The position numbers were made by a program, and so were the translations under genes. Below are positions 24,541-37,113 of a DNA stretch of 64,000 nt, piece after piece. Below the pieces are notes generated by a model that saw only the letters and a list, made by a program, of their open reading frames with translations, made no database searches and had not been told where the DNA came from. The DNA comes from Hofstenia miamia (lineage: Eukaryota; Xenacoelomorpha; Acoela; Hofsteniidae): the NCBI GenBank assembly GCA_900660155.1, contig CABFPE010000021.1:1827084-1891083 (forward strand), read 5' to 3'. The stretch's first letter is position 1. Each line of letters opens with the position of its first letter.

Positions 24541-25787
24541 TAGAAAACTTAATTTGCCATCGATTGATATAAATTTTGTTACTGTGCGTGTTTTGTTGCT
24601 AAAAGTTTGAAAAAAATTCTGTTTGTCATTTTTTTACAGGAGTTAAAAGTTATTACAAAAGGTGGCTCATTGCGAAGACATTAGCTTAATGAAATCGATT
24701 TTTATATCGATAGATTTGACTATTTGAGAAATTCATTTTACCAATTGTCATATTTTTGGTAATAGACATAAAATTTTTAGAGAAGTTTAAGTTATTGTCT
24801 ACATCAAAATATCTAAATTCTGTGACAGGTACAATGAAGAAAGTAGCAAATTTTAACTTCTTAATATTTAAATTGTTAGGTTTTACTTTTGAAAGCATTC
24901 CACAGAATTCGGTTTTTAGTGGATTAATTGTAAAGCAATGCCTACTAAAACATCTTTTCAAGAGTTGAAGATTAATATTTTTTAAGTTTATCTCATTTGC
25001 AGACTGGTGTTATCGCACACTGGATGTATTCTTCAACATGTTGGGATGACCCCCCCTAATACCTCAACAAATGCCCAGCATTTCTTAAGAGAAAAATTTC
25101 TGAAAATTTTGCAGTGGCTTGCAAAAGCGACGGACCTTTTACTTTTAGAAAAATGTTTGGGGATCATGAAGGACGACGTCGAAAAAAAAATCCAACAAAT
25201 ATACAAAAACTGAGGCAGTATTTGCTGGATTCCAAAGAAAAAACTACCCTGAGAATGCAGAAGAATTTGATAGACTCATTTAAGGACAGATTTTTGAAAT
25301 CTGTTCTTTTGAAACAATGTTGTCTAACTTACTTTACATAAACTTATAGAAAACTTAATTTGCCATCGATTGATATAAATTTTGTTACTGTGCGTGTTTT
25401 GTTGCTAAAAGATTGAAAAAATTCTGTTTGTAATTTTTTTTACCGGAGTTAAAATTTATTACAAAAGGTGGCTCATTACGAAGACATTAGCTTAATGAAA
25501 TCGATTTTTATATCGATAGATTTGACTATATGAGAAATTCATTTTACCAATTGTCATATTTTTGGTAATAGACATAAAATTTTTAGAGAAGTTTAAGTTA
25601 TTGTCTACATCAAAATATCTAAATTCTGTGACAGGTACAATGAAGAAAGTAGCAAATTTTAACTTCTTAATATTTAAATTGTTAGGTTTTACTTTTGAAA
25701 GCATTCCACAGAATTCGGTTTTTAGTGGATTAATTGTAAAGCAATGCCTACTAAAACATCTTTTCAAGAGTTGAAGATTAATATTTA
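24176..25787. repeat. 806-bp tandem duplication covering Tc1 3' part and LINE thumb
   Basis: Bases 24176-24981 and 24982-25787 are near-identical direct copies with a constant offset of 806. Each carries, left to right, the C-terminal piece of the Tc1-like transposase (plus strand) and a LINE reverse-transcriptase thumb fragment (minus strand). Only a few substitutions and one or two single-base length changes separate them. The junction falls in TTAAGTTTATCTC, present at both left edges, so unequal exchange or slippage at a short homology is plausible. There is no N at the junction. Confidence 0.9.
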
Positions 25788-26200
25788 AAGTGTTTAATAT
25801 TTTCTCATTATTACATAGTCATGTGTCATTTGCATATATTGTCCTATACTAGTCATTAGATAAAAGTTAAACCATATAACACCATTGAGTTCAATACGTA
25901 TGTAATAAAAAGAAGCGGACCAAGCAAAGTTCACTGAGACACAAATTGATGTATCAAACTCCAGTTAGAAAAGGTTTTAGTTAGATCTATACTATTGAAA
26001 TCGAGCCCTGTGTATTATAATATGTGGAAAGAGTGAGTCAAAGGTTTTTGAAAGATCTATGCAAGTAACCCCCCTTACGTAGTTATCATTTGCAAAAAAT
26101 GAGTGCCATAGATCGGTAAAGTAATGCACCAGAGGTGAAGTAGAATTTTTGGAAACCAATCCAAATTGCGTGTTCACAATTATTGAATATTTATATAAGT
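24686..26200 (-). mobile_element. LINE remnant on the minus strand, RT palm to thumb (thumb present twice)
   Basis: Read on the minus strand from about 26200, the first block contains NTQFGLVSKNSTSPLVHYF and VTCIDLSKTFDSLFPH. These are the Q-x-G-F and I-D-L-S-K-A-F-D motifs of non-LTR reverse transcriptase. It is followed near 25850 by decayed G-P-L-L-F-I and Y-A-N-D traces, in place of YADD. The thumb block CFTINPLKTEFCGMLSKVKP, then VTEFRYFDVDNNLNF, follows at 25767-25492 and again at 24961-24686, because the 806-bp duplication copied it. All frames are broken. A Tc1-like element abuts the LINE from the left. Confidence 0.75.
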
Positions 26201-26740
26201 ATAGACTGATTTGTTCTTATGGTGGAACACCCCTATTGCTTATAAATGTTCGCTCGTGTGATAATTAGATAGGTCTTGATCTAAGAAAAGTTTTAATATA
26301 TCATAACATGATCTTGACATTGAACTAGATAGAATTTTGCCATTTTTATAAATTGCTATTTTGTGACCTTGATCTTAACTGTGATCTTGTACATAATTAT
26401 TTTTAGATCCTAGCTTATGACCTATGCAATACATCAGGGAACACCATGAAAAAATCTGCCAAATCCGCTGCAAATCTTAAGAGTAATTTTCTTTAAATTT
26501 TCAAGTGTATATTTTGGGAAAATCATTTTTATAAATTGATGTCGACAATTATAAAAAATGCTGGTGGTAACTAAAGATGTCTCTATATTAGACAATTGTG
26601 ATGTTCTATTCTATATATTGGGGGAAAATGAAGGAAAATATCAAACAGTACTTTTGCTGTTATGGGATGTTGATAAGCAAAGTTTGCTGACTTTGGCTTG
26701 CAAAACTCACCTTTTTTTTAGCAAATATGATAACTTTTAG
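26200..26740. other. AT-rich spacer between LINE and hAT remnants
   Basis: No supported coding content. The missing left terminal repeat of the hAT element was looked for here and not found. Confidence 0.4.
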
Positions 26741-26749
26741 TTAATTCAA

Positions 26750-28246
26750 TTAGCGTAAGAAAGGTAGATGCCTATCCAATACATTAATGGCCAAAACTGA
26801 ATTTAGAATGTTTCTTAAAATCTTTGATTTTAGAAAAAGGTGAGGTAATTGAAATTGTGAAAACATTTGTTCACATGTGTATGTGCTACCAAACATCGAT
26901 GCAATTTCTTTTGCATTGTTGATCAATCTGGGATAAAGACCACTTTCAAGAAGGTACTTTTTGTAAAAGTCAAGCAGCGATATGTCCTTATGATGAAATT
27001 TTGCCTTCAATTGGTCACTGCTTTGCATTTCAATAAGGTCCATTTGAAATTTTTCGGGAATGGTATTGAAGTCCACATCAAACGGAGTACTGAATAGCCT
27101 GAATTTATTTTGTAGAGAACGAAGGTCGGAAAAGCGTGAGGAAAATTCAGTAATTAAATTTCGTATCACAGTGACAAATGCAGTATTGCTAGAAGGTTTG
27201 CTCTCCTCCAGTGTAGGAAAGTGAACATAATTTTCTTTGTCCAGTTGACATTCCCAGAGTCGCAGTTTTGTTTCAAATGCGAATATATGCCTCCACATCT
27301 CATGTATCAGTTGTTTTTTCCCTGAAGTTGCAAATTCAGATATGACGTTAAATCGACTAGAAAAGCAAGATTACATACCCATTCTGGATTACGAAATTCT
27401 GTGGCGTTAATGTTTTTATTTACAAGGAATGCTGCTATTTCATTTCTCAGCTCATACACTCGTGCAATCATAGCTCCTCTAATTAGCCAGCGAACATCGC
27501 AGAAATACATGACATCACCATATTGATTCTCTGCTTCTAGTAACAGCTGGCGAAACTATCGGTGATTCACTTTGCTACGCAAAATCATATTGACAGCTTT
27601 CACCACTGTGTCCATAACACTCTTCAAGTTTGTTGTCTTAGCGCACAATGTCTCCTGGTGAATTAAACAGTGTACCTTTGAGATTTTGTCTTTGCGTCCA
27701 AGATCTTCCAAGTGTTTTTGAAGCAGAGCAACGGCACCTTTACTTTTACCAATCATTGCAGGAACTCCATCGGTTGTTACCGAGACCAATTTTGACAGAT
27801 CGAGGCTCATACTGTTAGTGCACTGCAACAGTGCCTTCCGAATATCTGCTGCAGTTGTAGTGCCCTTCATAGGAACTAACTCAACGAAATCTTTAAAAAT
27901 ATCAAAATTTGAGCTGACTCCACGAACGATTAATGCAAGCTGAGCTGTGTCCGTTGTGTCAGTGCTGTCGTCAATAGCAATTGAAAAGTATTGCAAATTT
28001 TTTAGACAATCTTGTTGGCGAGTTTTTACATCCTCTGACATTTCTTCGATTCGTCGGGTGACAGTTCTTGCAGAAAGGCTAACATTGGTGAATAATTTTT
28101 TTTCTCTGGACATATGAGTTCGACAACGGCGATCAAACAGTCTTTCACGAAATCACCATCAGTGAAAGGTTTCATGTTTTTTGCAATTTGGCTACCTCAT
28201 AGCTTGCCTGGGTGTTTTTTCTGAATCAGTGTTTTACTTTAGAAAT
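26750..28246 (-). mobile_element. hAT transposase remnant, piece 1: catalytic domain to dimerisation domain
   Basis: On the minus strand this piece begins just inside the single N at 28247. It reads in three frames (28113-27556, 27510-27307, 27298-26750). The first holds LQYFSIAIDDSTDTTDTAQL, VPMKGTTTAADIRKALLQC and LVSVTTDGVPAMIGKSKGA, the RNase H-like core with two of its acidic residues. The last holds KEIASMFGSTYTCEQMFSQF, the C-terminal hAT dimerisation motif (F-G-S-T-Y-x-C-E-Q-x-F-S), and ends near INVLDRHLPFLR. The closest family is the BED-finger hAT group that includes Charlie8 and the domesticated GTF2IRD2 and ZBED5 genes. The broken frames argue for a dead transposon rather than a domesticated gene. 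Confidence 0.8.
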
Positions 28247-28247
28247 N
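28247..28247. other. single-N contig join
   Basis: An isolated N separates two overlapping pieces of the same hAT transposase. The sequence to its right restarts at an earlier point of the element (CCTGAAGTTGCAAATTC), so it is an assembly join and not a single unread base. Confidence 0.8.
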
Positions 28248-29036
28248 CCTGAAGTTGCAAATTCAATTTGTTCAGATGTGACGTTAAATCGACTAGGAAA
28301 GCAAGATTACATACCCATTCTGGATTACGAAATTCTGTGGCGTTAATGTTTTTATTTTCAAGGAAAGTTGCTATTTTATTTCTCAGCTCATACACTCGTG
28401 CAAGCATAGCTTGCTTAGCCAGCGAACATCGTAGAAATACATGACATCGCCATATTGATAATCGGCTTCTAGTAACAGCTGGCCAAACTGTCGGTGATTC
28501 AGTTTGCTACGCAAAATCATATTGACAGCTTTCACCACTGTGTCCATAACACTCTTCAAGTATGTTGTCTTAGAGCACAATGCCTCCTGGTGAATTAAAC
28601 AGTGTACATTTGAGATTTTGTCTTGGCGCTGAGATCTTCCAATTGTTTTTGAAGCAGAGCAACGGCACCTTTACTTTTACCAATTATTGCAGGAGTTCCG
28701 TCGGTTGTTACCAAGACCAATTTTGACAGATCGAGGCTCATACTGTTAGTGCACTGCAACAGTGCCTTCAGAATATCTGCTCCTGATGTAGTGCCCTTCA
28801 TAGGAACTAACTCAACAAAATCTTCAAAAATATCAAAATTTGAGCTGACTCCACGAACGAATACCGCAAGCTGAGCTGTGTCCGTTGTGTCAGTGCTCTC
28901 GTCAATAATTTTTTTTCTCTGTACAAATGAGTTCGACAACGGCGATCAAACAGTCTTTCACGAAATCACCATCAGTGAAAGGTTTCATGTTTTTTGCAAT
29001 TAATTTGTCGACCTCATAGCTTGCCTGGGTGTTTGT
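28248..29036 (-). repeat. hAT transposase piece 2, a near-identical duplicate of 29449-30237
   Basis: This 789-base block repeats the sequence 1201 bases further right almost base for base. It contains the same 65- and 114-residue minus-strand frames (for example LVLVTTDGTPAIIGKSKGAV). Both copies share a private feature, an internal deletion that joins CTEKK to IDESTDTTDTA. They therefore derive from the same element copy. The block is bounded by N characters on both sides, so it is most simply a redundant contig. Confidence 0.85.
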
Positions 29037-29037
29037 N
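29037..29037. other. single-N contig join
   Basis: Isolated N. The sequence to the right jumps back to a C-terminal part of the hAT transposase, which marks a scaffold join. Confidence 0.8.
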
Positions 29038-30789
29038 TTTGCATTGTTGATCAAGCTGGGATAAAGACCACTTTCAAGAAGGTACTTTTTGTAAAAGTCA
29101 AGCAGCGATATGTCCTTATGATGAAATTTTGCCTTCAATTCGTCACTGCTTTGCATTTCAATAAGGTCCATTTGAAATTTTTCGGGAATGGTATTGAAGT
29201 CCACATCAAACGGAGTACTGAATAGCCTGAATTTATTTTGTAGAGAACGAAGGTCGTAAAAGCGTGAGGAAAATTCAGTAATTTAATTTCGTATCTCAGT
29301 GACAAATGCAGTATTGCTAGAAGGTTTGCTCTCCTCCAGTGTAGAAAAGTGAACATAATTTTCTTTGTCCATTTGACGTTCCCAGAGTCGCAGTTTTATT
29401 TCAAATGCGAATATATGCCTTCACATCTCATGATCAGTTGTTTTTTTTCCTGAAGTTGCAAATTCAATTTGTTCAGATGTGACGTTAAATCGACTAGGAA
29501 AGCAAGATTACATACCCATTCTGGATTACGAAATTCTGTGGCGTTAATGTTTTTATTTTCAAGGAAAGTTGCTATTTTATTTCTCAGCTCATACACTCGT
29601 GCAAGCATAGCTTGCTTAGCCAGCGAACATCGTAGAAATACATGACATCGCCATATTGATAATCGGCTTCTAGTAACAGCTGGCCAAACTGTCGGTGATT
29701 CAGTTTGCTACGCAAAATCATATTGACAGCTTTCACCACTGTGTCCATAACACTCTTCAAGTATGTTGTCTTAGAGCACAATGCCTCCTGGTGAATTAAA
29801 CAGTGTACATTTGAGATTTTGTCTTGGCGCTGAGATCTTCCAATTGTTTTTGAAGCAGAGCAACGGCACCTTTACTTTTACCAATTATTGCAGGAGTTCC
29901 GTCGGTTGTTACCAAGACCAATTTTGACAGATCGAGGCTCATACTGTTAGTGCACTGCAACAGTGCCTTCAGAATATCTGCTCCTGATGTAGTGCCCTTC
30001 ATAGGAACTAACTCAACAAAATCTTCAAAAATATCAAAATTTGAGCTGACTCCACGAACGAATACCGCAAGCTGAGCTGTGTCCGTTGTGTCAGTGCTCT
30101 CGTCAATAATTTTTTTTCTCTGTACAAATGAGTTCGACAACGGCGATCAAACAGTCTTTCACGAAATCACCATCAGTGAAAGGTTTCATGTTTTTTGCAA
30201 TTAATTTGTCGACCTCATAGCTTGCCTGGGTGTTTTTTTCTGAATCAGTGTTTTGCTTTTGAAATATACTACACTGATTTTCTAAGCAGAGTTTAAGACG
30301 GTTAATTTTGTCTTTTCTCGTTTGGCCTCTGTACTCCGAAAACTTCGAATGCTTTGTCTCATAATAACGCTTGATATAAACTTCCTTGTTTGCAGCAAAA
30401 GACTGATTGCAAATTAAGCACGTGGGTTTACCAAAGTGTAATGTGGAGAAGTACTTCTCCGTCCATTCTTCATTAAAACTTTGGTACTCATCACCAACCT
30501 TTCGACGTTTTGCTAACATCCTAACCTAAATTATAAAAAAGTTTAAGTTAAAATTTAGACTACAAACAATCTCGTACTAGACAGACAGACTAGACTCTAG
30601 TCTACAAACAATCTCGTACTACTTTTGCACCAGTTTTATGGCGTAACAATACCACAAGTTTTTTCAAACAGTGCTAACACTGCAGTTTGAAACTCAATAA
30701 GAAACGGCGGGCCGTATTCTCGTAAAAACTAATTAATATGTCTCGGGCCGGACGATTTCGCATGGCGGGCCGTAGGTTGCTGACCCGTG
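29038..30789 (-). mobile_element. hAT transposon remnant, piece 3: terminal repeat, BED finger and transposase with internal deletion
   Basis: This is the most complete piece. On the minus strand it starts at the terminal inverted repeat CACGGGTCAGCAACCTACGG (from 30789), a typical Charlie-type hAT end. An ATG at 30519 begins a 138-residue frame with a BED-type zinc finger, PTCLICNQSFAANKEV then IKRYYETKH. Family members have His where the first Tyr of this R-Y-Y-E-T-K-H stands, so one zinc ligand appears lost. The catalytic region follows in broken frames (STDTTDTAQLAVFVRGVSSN). About 100 bases between the N-terminal part and the first catalytic Asp are missing compared with piece 1. The C-terminal dimerisation motif is not reached before the N at 29037. 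No opposite terminal repeat was found. Confidence 0.8.
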
Positions 30790-30799
30790 TTTTACAGGA

Positions 30800-33660
30800 T
30801 TACTTTCTATATAACGGGTTTAGCTTGTGAGCTTTAAATGAAAAGGAAGCCAATTGGTTCTAATACATATATTAATCTCGGCGTATTTGGGTCTTCATGT
30901 TTGTGGAAGAGGATTTTCTCTCCTATTTAACTCTGGATTGGATCATGATCATGATATAAAATTAATGTTTTGTACAAATTTTTTTCATGTCAGCACCAAT
31001 GCTTAGAAATTTTGTGCAATCATTAAATTTCAATATTTAGGTATTTTTGAAAGATATTATGTATTGGATATATCATTTGGAATTTTATAGCACTAACAAT
31101 TACATTAAGTTGTCGCAAAAATAGAGAGACTATTTGCACATTTTTGAAAAACAATATAAAACAAAAATGAGCAGACATTTAGAGAATTTATATTATGAGG
31201 TCATTACCAGCAATGAAAGTTTCAATAAGAAAGAAACATAACTTTTGAGCAACTATCAAAAGTTTAAGAGAGGAAAGGAAATAATCCCTCTAGGTCAAAT
31301 AGGGTTGAAAGACTCTAAATAAAATTTTGTAAGATTCCTAAGGAAACATACACAGGTGCTACCAAAATCATGTATTTAGCATCGAGGTTTTCTGCTAATG
31401 TACTAAACAAATTACGCAACAACAAGAAACCAATCTGCTTAAGATAATTTTAGTACTCAAATGCCTTAATTGAGTAGAAAAAAGATTAACTGTTCATTCT
31501 CCATGGCATTACCTACAATGCAAGTTGCTCATTTTTTTGTAACCACCTGCATACTACTAGCATATCGTCACAATTATAACATATTCGCTGACGCATATTT
31601 TTGACTTAATCACAAGTTTACTAGAAATAATCTATTTCTTATACCTTTCACATATTGTGTATGCAAAGGAGCATGATGCGTTTTGTTAGTGTAAAATATC
31701 CTCAAATGTAGTACATATTTGCTTAACTGTCTATCTGAATTTAGCAGCATAGCAAAGTGGTGAATGATATTAGAATATGCTGTTCTTAGTTACAATGAAA
31801 TGAAAAAGGTATTAATATAATTTTGCTTTTACAAGATTTTATAGTGACACATTTTTTGTTCATTTTTAACTCACCATATTTTAATTAATTGCATAATATT
31901 TAGCAAGCTAACTTAAAGTTTTCTTTTGAAGACATATACAAAATTCTAGCATAAATCTATAAAAATTTCAAATGTCATCTTTTTTTTGGACGTGCTAAAT
32001 AAAATGTATAAGAAGAAACAACATTATCATAAATTTCCAGTTGAATGCTAGAATTCAATATTGATCGCGTTTTAGGTTTCCAAAAAATGTAACCTAGTGA
32101 ATTATTTGTTTGTCATTACTATAATTCTTCGGTTGGAAGCCCATAAAAAATTTTCTATTGCACTGAGTAACAGTGGGAGAACAAGCAATTCCTCCTTCTC
32201 AAGATTACGAAATGGAGATAGTAATTTTGCATGAGTAGAACGTATACGGAAATCATTTTCCACAATGAAATTTTTACTGTGGATGTTTTCAAGGGGAGAA
32301 CAGATCTAATTCAACGGCCGCCCATCGGCGACGAATCAACTAAAACCAATTAAATACAATAAAAATAAGCACACTTCAATTTAGTACACTAATATATGAA
32401 ATCTTCACAGCTAGGGTTACTCTAGTTTCCAAGAAACTGTAGCAGGAAAGTTGATTTTTCAAAGCTATACTTCTTTATCAAATGTGTGTAGATATCTTTT
32501 ATCACATGCATATGGCAAAAACCATCTTTACCTACATTCGTATCTATATTTGATGTTCTCCAGTGAGAAATATTAGAAGGTATCGATTTGCCTTGATAAC
32601 TCAAAACAGTGTCAAATTATTACCTCTAATTTTAACAACAAATTGAAATTCACTATAGTTCTTAGCTTTACGAATAACAAATTTTTTATATTTAAAGATT
32701 TTCCCAGAAAATATCGCATACCTCCAAAAGAATTTGGCTGAATTTTAATAAATGTTTTATGTTTGATTTTTCGCAGGCTGCCGAGATTTCGTAGACAATG
32801 TTTGGCGGTTCCTCTCTTAATTTTGTATTTCAAATTATATCTTGATTTTATTTATAATGTAGCTAACATTATTCTTAAATTATATTCTATAGATCTAGTA
32901 TTCTTAAGACTTCACAAGTAGAATCCAATGCTTGGAGGGCTCGTCACTGAAAGAATCCCCTGACCTACAAAGAACGTCAAACAATATGGCAAAACCAGGT
33001 TCAGAATTTTGTACTTTGCCATGGTGGTAACGATCATGAAGTCCTGGCTGTATAATTTGTGGTGGACATACGGGGACAAAGTGGTTCCGATGGGAGCAAG
33101 AGTACCACTGGTACTCGAGATGCATGCCTGTCATGGGGTAGATATGTCCGGATAACTTTCCTTTCTATGGGATATGTCAATTCGCAGCTTTAGCAATGCT
33201 TTGAGTAAGGAAGCATATCGGCATTACAGCGGTTTCTTTTCAGGAGTAAAAATAATTGGGCCAAAAATTATGCGGGATTGTCTGATAACACTATCATTTG
33301 GCAAACGTGCTGGCATCGATTCAAATATTTTTTCCAACTTGTGGTTTCAAGGATTCTATTTCTAGACCAATCACATTTCCATTTTCATCTCACAGAAATT
33401 TAAATCTAGCTCTCGAAATATATAAATTTGAAGGTTTTTTTCGTGCTATAGACTTGCAAACCATTTATCTAGAAACCTATATTCCATATTAGAATTTCCT
33501 ACTAATCACCTCAACAAAAGCTGCTAATACTGCACGTAATGCGTCAATAACAACATGTGTCAATTACGATTTTTTTCGATTAACCAAATTTATAATTGTA
33601 TATTCTCAACTTAATTTTACAAAACAAATAACTAATGTTATTAATAAAATTGCTATTTAA
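30800..33660. other. AT-rich stretch without supported genes
   Basis: No exon I can defend. A GC-richer patch at about 32900-33180 can be read on the minus strand (MTGMHLEYQWYSCSHRNHF) but matches no family I know; it looks like an old repeat. Near 31190-31300 the plus strand has weak Tc1-like words (KFKRGKEIIPLGQIGL) in broken frames. Confidence 0.4.
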
Positions 33661-33674
33661 ATTAAGGCTCTTAG

Positions 33675-33778
<104 letters not shown>

Positions 33779-33929
33779 CAATATAAAAATAAAAACTTTT
33801 CCACAGTGCATTATTTATAAAAACATATTCACTAGTTTCTTTAAAATATTTTATAATATTGTTCCAAACCACAAATCAGTTCTCTAAAATTTTGCTTGAC
33901 AATCATAAAACCAAAAAACAAAAATTAAG

Positions 33930-34130
33930 CCTCTTACATATAACAACAAAATAATAAAAAAACTCATTTTTCATTAAATCAATGAATATATGGAATAACT
34001 TATCTACCTCTATAAAACTAATTTAGAAATTTAGAGTACTTAAAAAGGAAATTAAAAAATACTTCTACCAAAGGAAAGGCTTGAATTCAAATGGCGGTTT
34101 TAAATTTACAATTCTGATTAATCAATGTAC
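33930..34130 (+). mobile_element. LINE remnant, extreme C-terminus of reverse transcriptase
   Basis: The plus-strand frame reads FFIKSMNIWNNLSTSIKL, a stop, then KFRVLKKEIKKYFYQRK. The W-N-x-L-P-x-x-I-K followed by a basic F-K-x-x-L/I-K-x-Y-F segment is the usual C-terminal signature of Jockey/CR1-type LINE open reading frames. Only this last piece is preserved. The T-rich, AT-rich stretch after it is probably LINE 3' UTR. Confidence 0.6.
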
Positions 34131-34259
34131 CGCATCTAATCTAAATTTTTGTAAATGTTTATTTTGTATGTGTCTTTGTTGATTTTATTTATTTTGTTTT
34201 GTGACTATTTAGAGTTGTAAGCAGTATTTCATATTAAAAAAGAAACGCATTATTTATAT

Positions 34260-36339
34260 AAAATGTTTTGGCGTGCCACTGCCCTTATCGAAAAGTTTCC
34301 CACATAAAAATTCACAAAATTGTATACTGTGATATCAAATTAACTTAAAGTCTTATCCAAAGCAATTGAAAATTTTCTACTTCTGATCGTGGAATCGATT
34401 TATATAGAACCAGGCTTAAACAAAAAGATGAACATAAATATAAACTAAGACTTCTAAAGTTGCTGTAAAATATATAAATTGATTGTTTTGTGAACTTTGT
34501 TGGAAACTTTTTGATAATTGCAGTGGAATGCCAAAACATCTTAAATAAAGGATGGGTTTCTTTCTAAGTTAATGCATAAACAATTTTAGTATTTTATATT
34601 GTAAAAACCAATTTCAGTTTTGTTAACTGTTATAAAAATGACGTTGAAGCATGGTGAATGGACTGAGTTTGAGGTTGGCAAGCATGTGATAGACCAACAC
34701 TTTAATAAATTCATCGTGAATAACATTAAAGTTTAGTGGAGTTGTCGAAAACTTAATATTAGAAAAATAGTTATTGCATTCAGAAAAAGGTTTGTAATCC
34801 TCCTTAATCAAAAAAGTTTTGATGAATGTTGGTGGAGATATTATTGATAAATTATTTATTTTAAAGAACTTAAAAGTTATACACATTCTAAGGTGTTTCA
34901 ATGAAATTTCATTTGTAATTTTTACACCAAGCCAGAGATAAAATTGAATTGGATTTACATTTTGAGAGTTTCAGATCCAAAAATTTTAAATAATTGTGTA
35001 TATTGTGCATTTTATAAACTACTCACATTTTTACATGGATTGCCACTTTGTGTTAATAATCTCAATATAATTTATAATTTGTAATTGAATTGCAACAACT
35101 TATAAAATTGGTGAAGATTATTTCAAATTTGAAAATGCGATTCATGCTGGTCTCACATAAAATTAAATACCTAAAGTAACCAAAAACATATTTGTTTAAA
35201 TTTGCGAATGGAAAAGCAGCAGAAACACAAAGAAGCTAGTGGAATAGCTTCTTTGCTACAAACACGCCAATATTTGATGATACTAATATAAATTAGGATG
35301 CTCTTCAATCAAAAACTCATGTTGGATGCATTACAAGCAACTTGCAATGCCAAGATCAATTTAGTTTTCAGAAGGTTCGTGATTATTATAATCACAAATG
35401 CAAAAATTTTTATAGTGAAATTGCCTTGGCATAGCAATAATATGGTATTAATTTATTTAATGTTGGTTTTATGTAATTTAAAATTTGCAATCCAATCTAG
35501 TATCAAATTTCAATGAAAATAAAATTAAAAATTTATACTTAAATCTCGAATTAATGTTTGAAAAAGTGAATTTTTATATCACGGATTTTAATACACTCTA
35601 CTACAATTTTCTATGTCTTGCAATATAAATTTTGAGTTTGGACATTAAATTGTCATTGTTTGTGCGATTCTTGTTTTCATCGCCTTAGCTGAACCAACTA
35701 AAATTCTCAATACAATAACATAGCAAAATAGTGATTTTTGGATTTGGAAATAATTAAATTAACAGGATGGTAACACCATAAGAAACAACTATTTAAACTA
35801 TAAACATATTATGATTATAGTTGATGGCAATTTTAGGAATTAGATTACTATAAATCTCACAAATATACAAAGAAATAAGTTTGTTGGAGTTTTGGCAGAG
35901 CAATTATCAATTTCCACTCATAATCACAGTCAAGCAAAAAAAAGAATTTGATTCTAGTGGGTGGACAATTAGATAAAAGAAGCAATCTATTTCAAACAGA
36001 TGGCCATTGGCCAAAATTTTTTGATCATTGACAAAAACATCTCTTGAATTTTTTGGTTACATTGACCAAAATTGATTGTATTAAATTGTAGTACTAGAAG
36101 AGCATTTGATACTATTGTGTAATATTTCAAAATTTAACATTGATTTTAAGTTACATAGGATTCAATAAATTTGAGTTGATTTGAATACACTATTGCGTTA
36201 GTCGTCCCGATTTCCAATACCTTAGTTCTTCCTGATATATCGCATATGTCCATTTTCGATCTCACGACAATGTTGATGCACTTAAAATTTTCAATTCGTA
36301 TTTAAAAAAACATATTTTAAGCCAATGCTTACTTATTGT
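34260..36339. other. AT-rich stretch, nothing recognised
   Basis: Two short minus-strand frames (34345-34539, 34623-34901) have no recognisable motif and no convincing splice context, so I do not call them genes. Confidence 0.45.
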
Positions 36340-36341
36340 TA

Positions 36342-36889
36342 GGCCGCGCGCAAACGATACAACTTTTAAAGCCGCGATTTCTCAAGTAGTTAAAAATGTA
36401 AACAAATTAAGTAAATCATTTGCGCACAAATGAAGCAATCTTTGGTTTCAACTTCTCACTTTATTATAGCATGCAAACTCAAGTGACGTCACTGCTAAGT
36501 GCCATTATTGTTATTAATCAAAATAAAAACACTATTTCAAGGCGAAAATAGAGAATTAATATCTAAATATTGTTTAAATAATTGCATTTAAATGATGCTA
36601 TATATTTATTATAATTGTGAAATTACAAACTGCTATATTTTCCAGTGACTATAAAAAATTTGTGTATTACCACTAGAAGGATGGAGAGCGGTAATTTTGA
36701 TCAAAAGTGGGTATTTCCCACTTTGTTGGTACATGTTTTGTAGGTAGAGCGCAAACGCTACAACTTTCGTTTCGAAACCAATTATAGCAAGCAATGTGAT
36801 AGGATAATTTTGAAATAATTTGAATTCCACCATTGGAATTCTTATCTTAATTGATTTAGCAACAAAAGTTGTATTGTTTGCGCGCGGCC
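36342..36889. mobile_element. TA-flanked MITE with long GC-rich terminal repeats
   Basis: The left end GGCCGCGCGCAAACGATACA and the right end, read inward, GGCCGCGCGCAAACAATACA are nearly perfect inverted repeats of about 26 bases. TA stands outside both ends (36340-36341 and 36890-36891), as expected of Tc1/mariner-type insertion. An internal direct copy of the end motif (GAGCGCAAACGCTACAACTT) begins near 36748. The right 150 bases may therefore be a complete smaller family member nested in or fused to a larger one. There is no coding capacity. Confidence 0.8.
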
Positions 36890-37113
36890 TATATACCTCA
36901 TACACTACGACTTTTAATGTTTCTCTGCAGCCAGTAAAAAAAGCATACAGTGTTCAGTAAGTGCAATGCACAATTTTTTGTGTCGTGTTCTACTTGAAGG
37001 CCGAAGCGCTCAATTCGACCATGAATAACACGTTTTACCATTTATTTGTCAAGATTCACACAATTTATTCTGTTTTGTAAGCCTGTGTCTATGCATTTAA
37101 ATTGGTGTAATGA

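Noticed and set aside
31190-31320. N-terminus of another Tc1-like transposase (KFKRGKEIIPLGQIGL)
   Set aside because: Only one short weak motif in broken frames; not enough to bound or name an element.
32904-33134. Minus-strand frame MTGMHLEYQWYSCSHRNHF as a host exon
   Set aside because: No splice signals or family match; the composition suggests an old repeat.
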